A stretch of 64,000 nt of DNA from Batillaria attramentaria (lineage: Eukaryota > Mollusca > Gastropoda > Batillariidae), in contig JACVVK020000154.1 of the NCBI GenBank assembly GCA_018292915.2, positions 587,501-651,500 on the forward strand, in the 5' to 3' direction. The notes under the pieces were generated by a model. It searched no databases. It worked only from the letters and a program-made list of their open reading frames with translations, and had not been told where the DNA came from. This document shows, one piece after another, positions 11,421-22,693 of this stretch (positions are counted from its first letter, which is position 1; the number at the start of each line of letters is the position of its first letter). The position numbers and the translations under genes are program-made.

Positions 11421-12164
11421 TGAAGGTACATGTACATAAAGTAACGCTTAATGACAGCAGGCTTTCACTGCTTCGTTCTCTAGCTCTGCGGCGCCATGAG
11501 CATTTCAGAAGAGATGCACATGTGCGCCGGGGAGAAGTCTACCACACCACACCACACCATACCATACCAAAGAAAAAGTGCCATTGTTACCTTGTGGTCG
11601 GTGGTAACGCACCTGAGTCACATTGTCCCCCAAGCTACTAACGACAGCGACAATTAAGTTCAACCATAATAAACCGCTATACTACGGGGAAGCAAAAACC
11701 ACATCCAACACTGACTGAAGAGGTGCGCGACATCCGGGATTAGAATATCGGCAGATGTTTGAATCAAACAAGAGGGGAATGGTACCACCAATGGGGCTGC
11801 TAATCCCGCTTTCAGACCCTCCCTTCCAATTATCTGATACCGACTGAGAAACTTGATAAAGTACCCTGTTACTACTGCCAGTTTCACGTGTGAGTCAAAC
11901 GGTCCTGTTCGTAATTACGGGTTGCGACAGTTGTTGCGAAAAGGCAAGTGTTTTGAAACGAGTGGGGAGGGGCCCGGGTAGAATGCTGGTGGCTGAGGAG
12001 GCGAGCTCCAAATGTGGCCTGCGCCTGGGAAGGTCGATGGTGAGGATAAGTGCAGAAGCAGGATTTGCAGGAATGAAGGCGTTGGCGTCAGGACAAAAGA
12101 TTGTATTTGTCCTGTCGACGTATCTCATAACACTGGAATGAGGACTTCTCTTCGTGTCGTGTAT

Positions 12165-12168
<4 letters not shown>

Positions 12169-12259
<91 letters not shown>

Positions 12260-12263
12260 GCGC
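12169..12263. repeat. Compound (CT)n(CA)n(CG)n microsatellite
   Basis: A C run passes into CT, then about 25 CA units, then about nine CG units. Alternating CA and CG are both Z-DNA-prone. The tandem GC alternation is unusual in this otherwise CpG-poor region. Confidence 0.9.
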
Positions 12264-12617
12264 TGACAGACACACTGTTCGAACATGGGCGTTGAAGGGG
12301 AAAGATCTGAGCTTGTAAGAGAACGAGATCCTATTGTACAGATCGCATCACACAAAGAAAGGAGACAATTGTGATAAATATGAGGAGGCAAACCTAATCA
12401 GAGGGGGGGGGGAGGGGTGATGCTGTTCAGACCTTTACAAGTTTTAACGGGAGGGAAAATATTGAAGGAGATCAGTTAAAGCGATAGCACAGAGGGGGCG
12501 CCTGGGGGGGGGGGGGGGGGGATGAAGAGGCAAGAAACAATGTAAGGGAAAGAACTGCGTATAGCGTGTGGCAGATTTCAATGCTTTGTGTCCGGTAAGC
12601 TCCCTTGAAACGGGTTT

Positions 12618-12618
<1 letters not shown>

Positions 12619-12690
<72 letters not shown>
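12619..12690. repeat. (CT)n microsatellite
   Basis: About 36 CT units without interruption. Confidence 0.95.
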
Positions 12691-12695
<5 letters not shown>

Positions 12696-13018
12696 TTTTA
12701 GTGGCTTTGTGGTTTTAGTTACATCCACAACGGCTCTGAAAAGCTCGATGACGTCTATGGCGGAGATTCACAGTCCCCGATGGCGGTTACCAGTGAAAAC
12801 GTTCACTGCTTTTGGAGGGCGAAAGTCAGTATAGCCCCGGCGGCTGGATATTACAGGCATGATAATCTGCGATAATTATGTTTACTTGGGATTAAGCACC
12901 ACATCATACCTTTGTTCTACCTTCTGTATTCTGTGGGGGCAGATACATGATCTTTCATATGTAGTTATATAGAACTGCACAGACAAGATATATTAGTATT
13001 TGGTGAGGAAAGCGGGGG

Positions 13019-13510
13019 GGAGTGGTCGGCAGGCGGCAGGCGGACTTCGATACGCTCTACCACCGACGACTGACGGACAAAACTTCGACAATACTGACTG
13101 ATGACACTCACCCCTTGAGGCCTGAGTTTGACGACCGACGCATCGACAGAAGTGGTAGGTGGAGACTGCCTGCCGCACGCACAGAAAGATACAAGCGGTC
13201 ATTCCTCCCGCGGGCCATCACCACAGCAAATGTTTTTTACAAGAGGGCACAACCTAACGAAAGTGATACTTTTTAGAGTTTTTCGGTTATTAATCCATTT
13301 TGTATTTACGTGTTTGTATACATTTAAGTTTTTATGTTTAGGGAGTGCGTGAATGTGTGTGTGTGCATCAGAGTGAGTGGGTGTTTGTGGGAACGTGATA
13401 ATTTTTTTTTAAATTAAAGGAGGTGGAGCAGGCATTGTAATTTCCTTTTTATGGGATTGAATAAAATATCTTATGTCTTATGTCTTATCTTATGTCTTAT
13501 TTTTACTAAA
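13019..13510 (+). mobile_element. LINE 3' fragment (CR1/L2-like end)
   Basis: The frame 13022-13276 translates to a stretch with LYHRRLTDKTSTILTDD, HPLRPEFDDR, SGRWRLPAARTERYKRSF and FLPRAITTAN. This is the conserved tail of many LINE ORF2 proteins. A 3' UTR of about 220 bp ends in GATTGAATAAAATATC followed by TCTTATG repeats, a typical LINE 3' simple-repeat tail. The RT core is absent, so this is a 5'-truncated dead copy. Confidence 0.75.
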
Positions 13511-13570
13511 TAAATACATTACATAACTCCCGACGGATGATTAGTTGAGTGCTTAGTGCGAAAGAATGGG

Positions 13571-13722
13571 GGAGCCGGGGTGGCCGAATGGTAGAGCGTT
13601 GGACTTCTAATGCTCGGGTCGTGAGTTCGTATCCCGGCTGGGGCCAAATATTTGTGCTGGCTTTTTCATCGTTGCCCCGTCTTTGATATCACCCTATGTG
13701 GTGGAAAAGGACGTTAAAACCC
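13571..13722 (+). mobile_element. tRNA-derived SINE, copy 3
   Basis: Best preserved copy of the family. The head reads GGAGCCGGGGTGGCCGAATG with TGGTAGAGCGTTGGACTTC and a B-box region GAGTTCGTATCCC. Then come the body TGGGGCCAAATATTTGTGC and the tail GGTGGAAAAGGACGTTAAAA. Confidence 0.85.
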
Positions 13723-13740
13723 CCAAGCCCCCACCCACCC

Positions 13741-13890
13741 AACCCGCGAAACAATGTAGTTTACAATTTGCATGTGAAGTCGAACATTCAAATTCAATCA
13801 GTGTGACTGTTGTCACATTGCACAACTCTCTCTGCCACCGGCCAAGTGTGTTAGCCCCGTCAGTGAGTACGCTTCATTGGCTCAGTGAGT
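13741..13890 (+). repeat. Dispersed repeat family A, partial copy
   Basis: Shares ACAATGTAGTTTA, an ACATTCAAATTCAATCA-like stretch, TGTTGTCACA and TTGGCTCAGTG with the copy at 3960-4325. It follows directly after a SINE. Confidence 0.5.
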
Positions 13891-13908
13891 GCATTTCTTG
13901 ATGCTGTC

Positions 13909-13942
<34 letters not shown>

Positions 13943-14853
13943 CTCGGAGAGAGAGAGAGAGAGACAGAGACAGAGAGACGCAGATACTGGCACTGAGTCG
14001 CCGCATTGCCTTAAAAATTACACATTTTCTTTTGTGGCATTCCCCGGCCTGTAAACCTGTACTGATTGTGTTTTGTACTGGCTACAGCCCTGACTGTGTG
14101 CTAAAAGCAGACGACAGTTTTCGTCTAAGTCTTCTGTGATATACGTCAAGTTAGAGACATGTACTGGTACACACTGTCTGGGGGACAGTGCGTGACTCCC
14201 GTGCAAAACTCAGGGCGCCGGGGACTGACGTCACAGTACCAGGACACATCAAAACCAGAAAGGGGTGTATTTCTCAGCTACTGACATTGTTATTTTCGTG
14301 CAATTACACCTATCATCCTGACTAGTCAAAACGCAGTGAAACTCTGCCACGGTTTAATTACCTGGATCAATACCTCTTTCTCTCATTTTGACTGTTCTTT
14401 GCTGCTGATTCAGTTTCATAAGTTTCCGTTGAACAACCCTCCCACCCCTGTGCTTAGTTTTGGAGCGGTCCCTAAAGCGCAGTAAAATACTGACGTTGAG
14501 AGTGAACTCTTTGAGATGGAGACTTTTGGCGGGGTAGGTTGTGGCTCTGCAGTGAGCCGATTTGGTTTTAAAAATTTTAATGCCACCTAATTAAATTAGG
14601 TCAAATTGGGATTAATGGACCGGTGCATGATGTTGCCTAGTTGTATCGGGTATCTGTTTAGTAGTTCCGATGATTAGGTACGAATATTTTGATCTCGAAA
14701 TAACCAGCTTACCGCTGGGCCATGTCACTGAGTCTAGCCTCCATTGCCGGTCAGCCGAGTGGCAAGACGTGACTGGGAGGGGAATCATGGCGACGTTTAC
14801 ACACGCACACACACACACACACACACACACTCTCTCTCTCTCTCTCTCTCTCA

Positions 14854-14891
<38 letters not shown>

Positions 14892-15061
14892 ATCTTCGCT
14901 TTAGGGTTGGACATTGGATTAGATTATCATCAAGTTGTGGTTAGTAGGCCTGTAGGGAACCATATGATGACTGATGCAGACTCTGCATTAACTAACACGT
15001 TTTGATGAGTTGAACGGCACTTTAGCTGCACAAAAAAAGTTCAACTCCTCCCTCATCATTG
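13891..15061. other. Intergenic
   Basis: No exon is recognised. A GT then GA repeat lies at 13911-13978, and a CA/CT/CA compound repeat at about 14802-14889. Nothing else supports a feature. Confidence 0.5.
14802..14889. repeat. (CA)n(CT)n(CA)n microsatellite
   Basis: CA units flank a central block of CT units. Confidence 0.92.
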
Positions 15062-15201
15062 GGGAGCCAGGGTAGCCGAAGTGGTCCAGTGTTGGACTTT
15101 CAACACTCGGTGTGTGAGTTCGAATCACGGCTGGCTTTTTCCTTATTGCCCCGTCCTTGATATCACCTGTATATGGTGGAAAAAGGACATTAATTAAACT
15201 C
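15062..15201 (+). mobile_element. tRNA-derived SINE, copy 4
   Basis: Head GGAGCCAGGGTAGCCGAAG, B box GAGTTCGAATCAC, the shared GCTGGCTTTTTCC body and an ATGGTGGAAAAAGGACAT tail. It has a small deletion after the B box. Confidence 0.8.
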
Positions 15202-16906
15202 CCATCCAACCAGCGGTAGCCTCATGTGCATTACACCAAATCAGTGGTCCGCATGATGCTTAATATTCATCACCCCAGCCAGAGGCGACAGCTTATAGCT
15301 GACATACATTTTGTCTCTTACCTTCATGACGTTGGCTCTGAGGATGATATATCTGTACATTTGCACTTGTCTTAATGGTACTGTGCATGTTGTTCGCTTG
15401 TAAGCAGCGCTCATCGCTCTATGGAAAAGGTGATTAATTGTGCACCGCCTTGGTAAGTAAATGCCGTACCGTACCGTACCGTACCGTGCCAGAAATCATC
15501 AGGAATGAGAGGTCATTAAACTGTCGTTCAATTTGAGCAAGTTAGTACATGTAGTCTTCAACCATTAACAAGTGAGGGAATGGAGTATGGTCACTAGATC
15601 TTTATTTCTAATGAAATGAAACCGTCAATGAGACTTGGAAAAGAATCTTGAAAAGAGTCTTGTTAGAAACGCACGAGCATCAAAGTGGCACTATGCTATG
15701 TTAGCAATGTGTTTCTCTGATGGTGTTCACATAGCGAGATGGAGATCAAGCGGATGCGTTTTTTTGTTTCAGACACAGGTGGAGCAGTGCTGGTCAAGAT
15801 GTATTCATACATGTATCATGTTCTTACACACCAAGTTTGTTTTGTTTTGTTGCAGGGTGAAACTTTGCAGTCTGTTAGGGACCGCCCGGCACGAGCAATC
15901 TGAGGACGTGGCCCTCGAGTGTCCGCTATTAGGAGCGCTCTTCTTATGCCGGTAGTACCATGACTAACGCCTTGTCATGGGGCCTCTGCGCCTTGGCACT
16001 TACGGGGGGGAGACTTTGTAGCGCCACCCAAAGTCCGTTCTCTTTCGGGCTGTAGGTGAATCCCCCGTTAGGGTCTCCATTCTCCACTTCCTGCGCGTAA
16101 TCTAAACACATTTTTGGAATGGTAGTGAGATACACAAACTGATCAGTTATCACATTAAATGTCTGTCAAGTATGCCAGTAACAGCATATGTGTCTTTTGG
16201 GATATGCTGTTTCTCTCATGCTGCATTACTGCATGGCAAAATTGTAGGCTAAAACTCTTCAGGCTGGTAGGGACTAGCTTAAAACTAGCAGGCGTTGTAA
16301 GAGAAAGCGCCCAGGTGGCCATCAACCTCATGCTGGTGTGCATGGGACAGACTGTGCTGTGCCTTGTTTTTGGCTTTAGTTCAGGCATTTATGTAAAATT
16401 GGTAATCTGCTTTATGTATTCTTGTTACATTTTACTAGGAAATGTAACATAGGTACATAAACAGTTTTGTTAAAGTTTAAATTGAGGTTGGAGTGGCTTT
16501 GGGACAGCCACAGTTTTGGTCCTGTTTCATGGCATGTATTTGGCTTGTAAACGGTCTGTCGGGTTGGATGTGTCACCTGCTTCATGTTGTGAATTAGGTT
16601 GTCCCCCCTAAACTTAAGTGCATGGCATGTTCTCTGGGCGACATCAGTGCACATTGTTCCATGATTAGCTGGGAAATGTGTTGCACAAATAGCAGCATAC
16701 TTGGCGGAAAGTCCACAAGGTTAGGTAGGGTACAGCAAGAAAGAAGATGGACCTCCGGAGGCCCCTGCCAAGCCCAGTCTAGGATGCAGCTGTGGATGGC
16801 AAGTGTTTGTTCCCTTGGGAAATAATGAAAACTGTTGTTTGATTTCAAAATTCATGGTTGTGTTCCAAGCTCTGCTTACATCTTACTGCTTCAGTGGTTT
16901 CTTCAG
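15202..16906. other. Intergenic, upstream of the duplicated-exon locus
   Basis: A short TACCG pentamer repeat lies at about 15463-15487. No coding exon is recognised. If the plus-strand locus at 16907 has a first exon and promoter, it should lie in this interval, but I cannot point to it with confidence. Confidence 0.45.
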
Positions 16907-19538
16907 GACGTGGGAGTGCAGCCTGGGCGACCGCTGGACTTGGGGAAGGACTGGGATGGATGAAGAGCACAAGAATGCAGAGAGTAGAGGAGACATCTGA
17001 GGGGTGAGTGTGTTACTTTGATTTGCTTTCCTCCTAACACAGTGTTTGTCACAATCGTCTCATTGACCAGAAAGTTCTGACACTCCTGTTTTGTTGTTTT
17101 ATATGTGTGGTGGCAAGAATTTGTATTTTAAGAAAAAAATAACTGTTCATATGAACACATTGGTTTCAGTGTACTTAACATGAAGATAGTTTGTGCTAGG
17201 TACTCTCAATTTCTTTCTAGTAAGATAGCAGCGGTGAATGTGTCATTTAAAGGTATATTGAGAAATGCCAAAAGCTGTTTTACATATTGAAATTTTACAC
17301 CTGTGTTCTCAGTTCTGACTGTGTCTCGCTTCTTTCTTCTGTAGGACGTGGGACTGCAGCCTGGGCGACCGCTGGACTGAGGGTTAGACCGCAGGATGGG
17401 TGGACAACACGAGACTGAAGAGAGGCGACCTCTGAGGGGTGGGTGTGAGTTCCTTTTCTGTTCAGAGAATGGAAATTTGAATTTTTTTTCCCGCCTTCTA
17501 TTCTTCACAAAACTTTCAAGGGAGGGAGGTGCTGTACTGTGACTGTTTTAAGATCCACAACAGTTTGGTCAATGAGAAAATGCTGAAAGCTGTGGTAAAA
17601 TTTCGTGCTCTGTGTTTTAAGTTCTGACTGCACTGCTGTTTTGTTTCTGTAGGTTGATGGACTGCAGCCTGGGCGACCACTGGACTGAGGGTTGGATCGC
17701 TGGATGGATGGACAACACGAGAATGAAGAGAGGCAACCTCTGAGGGGTTAGTTTATGACTGTGATTTCTATTCATCCCCACACAATTCGTGTTTCTGATA
17801 ATGAAACTTTTCTCATTGACCCAACTGTTGTAACACTCTCCATGCTTGTTTTGCACTTACATTATAAACAAGCGACCTGTTTTCGCACGATTTCAGGGTA
17901 GTTTGACTGCATGTCCAAATGAAAGTGCTGGGCACTCCAGCTTTTGTTGATTAGTAGCCTTGGCTGTTTAGGTCCCTGGTAATCGGTGATGCTTGTTGCA
18001 AAATCTGAATGTTTACTCTTCTATTTTAATTTCTGAATGCACCTTATTGCTTAATTGGTGTCTGTAGGACGTTGGACTGGACCACCGTCAGACTGAGGGA
18101 CGGACCGCTGGAGGGATGGGGGCCACAAAAATGAAAAGAGGAGACCTCTTAGGGGTGAGTGTAAGTCCCTTTTCTTTTCAGATGATGGAAATTAGATTGT
18201 TCCCATTCTATACAATAGAATGAGTGTTTGTCATTAGCTTTCACGTAAGAATATACTGTGACTGTTTTAAGGTCCATGGAAGACACTGAAAAAAATCTGC
18301 GGTGAAATTCGTGTTCATGCTTGTTTTAAGTTCTGACTGCACTTGCTGTTTTGTCTCTGTAGGACGTGGGACTGCAGCCTGGGTGACCACTGGACTGAGG
18401 GTTGGACCGCAGGATAGATGGACAACACGAAAATGAAGAGAGACGACCTGTGAGGGGTGAGTGTCTTACCTTGATATTTGCCTGTTTGGTGCTTGGCAAA
18501 ACATTCACTTCTGGTGAGGTGTATACATATGTGTATACATATATACATATGTACAAAGTACATGTTTTTTTTCTTTTCTTTTGTTTAATAGCATTTATGT
18601 TTATCTTTCTCGTTTTCTACTGTTTCAGACCTGATGGAGGACAGCACGTGGCTGCTGGAGGACGACCTGAGGGATCAGCCGGACGGACGACTTCATCTAC
18701 AGGACCGGCAAGCAGGGCCGGACAGGACATGGGTTACATTAGTGTAGTTATAGTTAATAGTGTAGACAGTAGTCGTAGTTATATGGGGCCGGCCTCGTTA
18801 GGTAGGTAGGATTAGGTTATAATGTATTTGTTTGATCGTCACTGAAGTTGTGTGATTGATTCCAGCAGACCATGGACCAGAGGGATCCCAGAGGTGAACC
18901 TTGCCACAGGACAACGCCTGGAAGGACCACACCGCCGGACAACACCAGGAGATGGGGGACAGCACTGGATAACATCGGACAAGATTGGCCATGCAGATCT
19001 ATGGACATCACCCGGTAAGCCAAAGTGCACACGAATAGTTTTCATAATAATTCGTCCCCACCCCAACCCCCATCTCGACCCCCTATCCCAAGGCATTTCT
19101 ACAAGAAGCTAGCTAGTGAGCCAAAGTGTTTATTTCTTGAACTTCTGATTTCTGATTCAGGATTCCGACAGGCCATGCAGCTGATTCCTTACTTGTAAGC
19201 TGGTGATTTATCTGAGTTAAACCTGTGCCCTAAAATCAAATGTGCTAAAACACCACACCCCCAATCCAGCCCCCCCCCCCCCCCCCCCCCCCTGGGCAGT
19301 TGTAAGTAAGCCAAAGTTTCTTTCTGATCCAGGACTCAAGAGATTGGCCAGGCCACACCACTGGAGTACCCCTGGACATTGGCCACATTGCTGGAGTACT
19401 GCGGACATCAGCTGTGCCACTGGAGAAGCCTGGACATTGGCCACATTGCTGGAGTACTGCGGACATCAGCTGTGCCGCTGGAGAAGCCTGGACATTGGCC
19501 ACGCCGCTGGATTACAGCTGGTGCTGCTGCCGGACTGG
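16907..19538 (+). ncRNA. Putative spliced lncRNA with tandemly duplicated exons
   Basis: Five homologous exon-like blocks have matching splice signals: 16907-17003, 17345-17438, 17653-17746, 18068-18154 and 18363-18456. Most start TAG|GACGTGGGACTGCAGCCTG and end near GAGGG|GTGAGTG. Further candidates are 18629-18801, 18866-19014, 19161-19194 and 19333-19538, each with AG before and GT after. In the best-preserved copy all three frames hit stops inside the exon and no conserved peptide appears, so a non-coding role is inferred. Intron sequences alternate between two types, showing duplication in two-exon units. The transcript start and end are unknown. There is no RNA evidence; the call rests on repeated splice-site conservation. 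Confidence 0.5.
19333..19538 (+). repeat. About 60-bp direct repeat inside a predicted exon
   Basis: Two near-identical copies and a partial third of a segment containing GGAGTACTGCGGACATCAGC and CTGGACATTGGCCAC. They lie within a block bounded by a splice-acceptor-like CTGATCCAG and a donor-like CTGG|GTGAGT. Confidence 0.75.
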
Positions 19539-21316
19539 GTGAGTTTGATATTTGACATCACTGTATCTTGCACACTTTGTCAAATTTGTTCTGTGCTATT
19601 TTACGTCAGCCTAAGATGTATTGCCCTAGGTTAAATGCTGCACTTTGTGGTATTTGCACATGATATAGAAATTGTGATGTATGGATATTGCGTTCCAGAT
19701 AAGTACATCTGCCCTGTTCTGTTTGATGTACTACAGATCAATCACCGGATGGCAGCGACCCGTCCCACCCATCCACCTCCCATCCCAATCTCCTACCCCT
19801 CCCAGTCCCAGTCCCACCCCAATCCCTACCTCCCACCCCAATCCCTACCTTCCCACCCCACCATCTCTTTCCTCCTCTATTCTATTGCATGGTAGTTCTT
19901 TCACCATTGTAGTTGTTACCATTTCCCCTTCCCCTCCCCAGTAGGGCTCCTGATGTCATGTCTCACATGGGATCAGTGGGCAGTGCAGCACCAATATGTC
20001 AGTGTTGTGGAAATTACATAAATATTTCTGTTTTGTAAGGACAGTTTTTCATTCTCAAAACATAACAGAAATTGTGTATCGGTCTTTCGGAAAGCAAAAT
20101 TCTCTTGCATATGTTATTTTTCGGTTTTCTTGCAACAGCTTTTGGCTTTTTTAAAGGGCTTTTTCCTCATCATTTTTGTGTGTTATGTTTTCAAATTTGC
20201 ATATAGGCCATTTACATATTTGGCGGTTAGGCAAAAACTGTTTTGTGCTGTAATAGCCTTTTACTGTTCTTTGGTGCTGCACTCATCTGTTGTGAAGGAA
20301 AATTCAGTATTTTTTAAACCTGAAAGTTAAAGAAAAAATTACTCCAATAACCCAGAAAATGTAAGACCTAAGTACTCACCAAATTGGTAGTGCTTAGACC
20401 CTTTACCAAATCAGGATAAGTAGAAAGATTCCTGGTTGTATTTTCATTCCCTTCAGTTTGTAATTTCATCTCTTTGGCTTTCCTACAAAAGTTTATAAGT
20501 TCATTGAAAATATCTGAGGAATAGTACAAATAAGCCAGTCCATTCCTTTTAGTCTCTGATGGTGGTGGTGGCGGTGGTGCATGTTTCACATTGTTATGTC
20601 AAAAGAATGCATACAGATTAGGATGGGTGTAAAGTTTCAAATTTATGAAGTTCAGTCCGATTTTTTTTTTTTTTAATTTTTTTTTTTGGGGGGAGGGGGT
20701 GGGGGGGGGGGTGTCCTCATTCAGCAGTCCACCTGTTTCCGAAACAATGGTCACATTATCAGAGGATGGGGGTGGGTGTTCGGGGGTTTAAATGTCTTCC
20801 AAAAACCATGATTGTTGGTATAAAGTCTATATAAAGGGCTATAATCATGTCATTTCTTCATTTATTCTTCCCCTGAACATAGCCTTTTTATTTATGCCCA
20901 ATGGACTGGCTTATTTGTTTGCAGAATTTTCCTTCACAGCAGATGTGTAAGCAATGTTTCAGTGGTGTGCACAGTTTATTCTGACTTTTAAAAGCTTGCC
21001 TGCTTTGGAAATTCAAGCGGCTCCCAAGATTCTGTCTCTGACTTTGTCTCTTTTTTAACTTTTTTAAAAAGATGAATTTCTCTTAAGGTTTTTTCTTTCT
21101 TTTCTTTCAGATTTATTTGACATTCAAAATTCAATATAATCGGGAAGTCTTTTTTTATTGTTAGAAAATGTTTTGTGGTGAAACTTGTTTTTGATCAAAA
21201 TTCCCTTCATCTCTGAAATTACATTTCGATGGTCACCTTCAGTATCATATCAGTAGTGTACTTCAGACTTGATACTTGTAAAATAATGCTGAAGTCTGTT
21301 CATTTGGGGGGGGGGG

Positions 21317-21353
<37 letters not shown>

Positions 21354-21611
21354 CAGTTATTTATTTATTAAACTTGCAGATGAAGGATGTGATTTTGGCT
21401 TTCAAATTCAGCATGGACAGCTGCGTTAATAGTTGTAAAGTATAAGTCATACGCCGACATTATCTTTACATTACGCACTGTGAAAACCCAAAATCCATTG
21501 AACCAGCATTGTGGAATTTCTTGAGAAAGGAGTCAGCTTCAGATGGATGACTGCATAGCTATTGGTTTGGTTGATGGTTTGCAGTTTTAACATCTTTTTC
21601 CACTGTAAAAC
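19539..21611. other. Intergenic, with an inverted duplicate
   Basis: No coding exon is recognised. Near 20285-20545 and 20898-20946 two segments are inverted copies of each other (CATCTGTTGTGAAGGAAAAT and CAAATAAGCCAGTCCATT each recur as reverse complements). A T-then-G homopolymer tract lies at about 20660-20712 and a G run at 21307-21349. The end of the lncRNA locus may fall here. Confidence 0.5.
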
Positions 21612-21705
21612 GGCTGGGGCCAAATATTGTGCTGGCTTTTTCATCGTTGCCCGTCTTTGATATCACCCTATGTGGTGGAAAAGGACGTTAAACCCTAAAC
21701 ACCCA
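21612..21705 (+). mobile_element. 5'-truncated SINE, copy 5
   Basis: Only the body and tail of the family remain: GGCTGGGGCCAAATATTGTG, TTCATCGTTGCCCGTC and TGTGGTGGAAAAGGACGTTA. Confidence 0.75.
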
Positions 21706-22156
21706 CTCACACCCTCCACTGTAAAAAGTGAGAGCAATGAGGGAAAAAAGCCTGTACATGTGCAAATTTTTAGCTCCCAGCGGCGAATCGAACCCTTGAC
21801 ATGACCATTCAGAGACCGATGTTCTGTGACCTCTCCGTAAAAGAGGCACGAACGAAATAAAATCATGAATTTGCTGATATAAGATATGATTTACATCAAC
21901 ACCTGAGTATGAACTCACACCATATCAGCAAAGGTCAGTAGCTTGTTAAACACTTATTCTGATATATAAATCCTCTCTTTTCTCAGTTTATTTATGTATG
22001 CATCCTTCATCAGCAGGTTTAGTACTAGGACCTTGGGGACCATGTTACTGAAGGTGACCTATACGTCAGAATAAACTGTGCACTTACCTGATTGTAAGTT
22101 TAAAGATGCAGCTTTTTTAAAACATATTTTTACCCTATCATTGCATGTTGTTTGTT
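21706..22156. other. Intergenic, possible inverted SINE head
   Basis: Near 21775-21850 a segment read on the minus strand has a B-box-like GGGTTCGATTCGCCG, suggesting another tRNA-derived SINE. The rest shows nothing. Confidence 0.35.
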
Positions 22157-22425
22157 TGTTTGTTTAAGAGGGGGGTAGGGGCGTGGGCTAGCCCCCAGTG
22201 GGGCAGCACACGCGTGCACACTGGGGTGTGCCAGGGTGCGCCATTCCATGGTAGCTCCCAGCACTCCACCTCGCTGCTCGAGGGTAGGCCGTTCACTGCT
22301 CAGTCTCCCTGTCCGACCCCCGGCAGACCCCCCGGGATCCTCTGCCCCCCAGCACCACACCTGGGCGGTTCTGGTAGGTCCATTCTTCCTCTTGTCTCGT
22401 AACCGTGGAGGCATGTCCCATTAGT
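22157..22425. other. GC-rich island of unknown nature
   Basis: About 270 bp of clearly higher GC content than both flanks. Open frames exist on both strands, but neither resembles a known protein. It could be part of a mobile element, an unrecognised exon or a regulatory island. Confidence 0.3.
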
Positions 22426-22656
22426 GGAAGGTTTCAGTGCTGTGGTTGTGCTGTCTGGCTTGGCGGTGACAGATTCCCTTTTCTCCCAGAAAGGGGCTTT
22501 AGGGCTGCACTTCTTTTCAGGCTCTAGCATTTCTTTCTGAAGGTATGTGTGTGTGTGACGTTGTCTGGTTGTGTATCAGCCAGAATGTACATGAGAGGTG
22601 ATTTCATCACCAGCATCATTACTTTTACACTGGGAAAACTTTTGTTTGCTTGGGAG

Positions 22657-22693
22657 ACTCTTGGGGGCTGACACTTGGTCAGCCCCCAAGAGT
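22657..22693. repeat. Perfect 15-16-bp inverted repeat (hairpin)
   Basis: The left arm at 22658-22672 is CTCTTGGGGGCTGAC and the right arm at 22678-22692 is its exact reverse complement, separated by ACTTG. One more A-T pair extends the stem. Confidence 0.9.

Larger units (their letters stand above)
11421..13018. other. Intergenic with two large microsatellites
   Basis: No exon is recognised. A short CCATACCATACC-like repeat lies near 11545-11570. A compound CT/CA/CG tract lies at 12169-12263 and a CT tract at about 12619-12690. G-rich runs lie near 12403-12415 and 12504-12521. Confidence 0.55.

Noticed and set aside
18160..18290. C/D snoRNA in an intron of the duplicated-exon locus
   Set aside because: An ATGATG and a later CTGA exist, but the C box is imperfect, there is no terminal stem, and the homologous intron does not keep the boxes.
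22145..22414. Coding exon in the GC-rich island
   Set aside because: Frames are open on both strands because of composition. No recognisable motif or supported splice sites were found.
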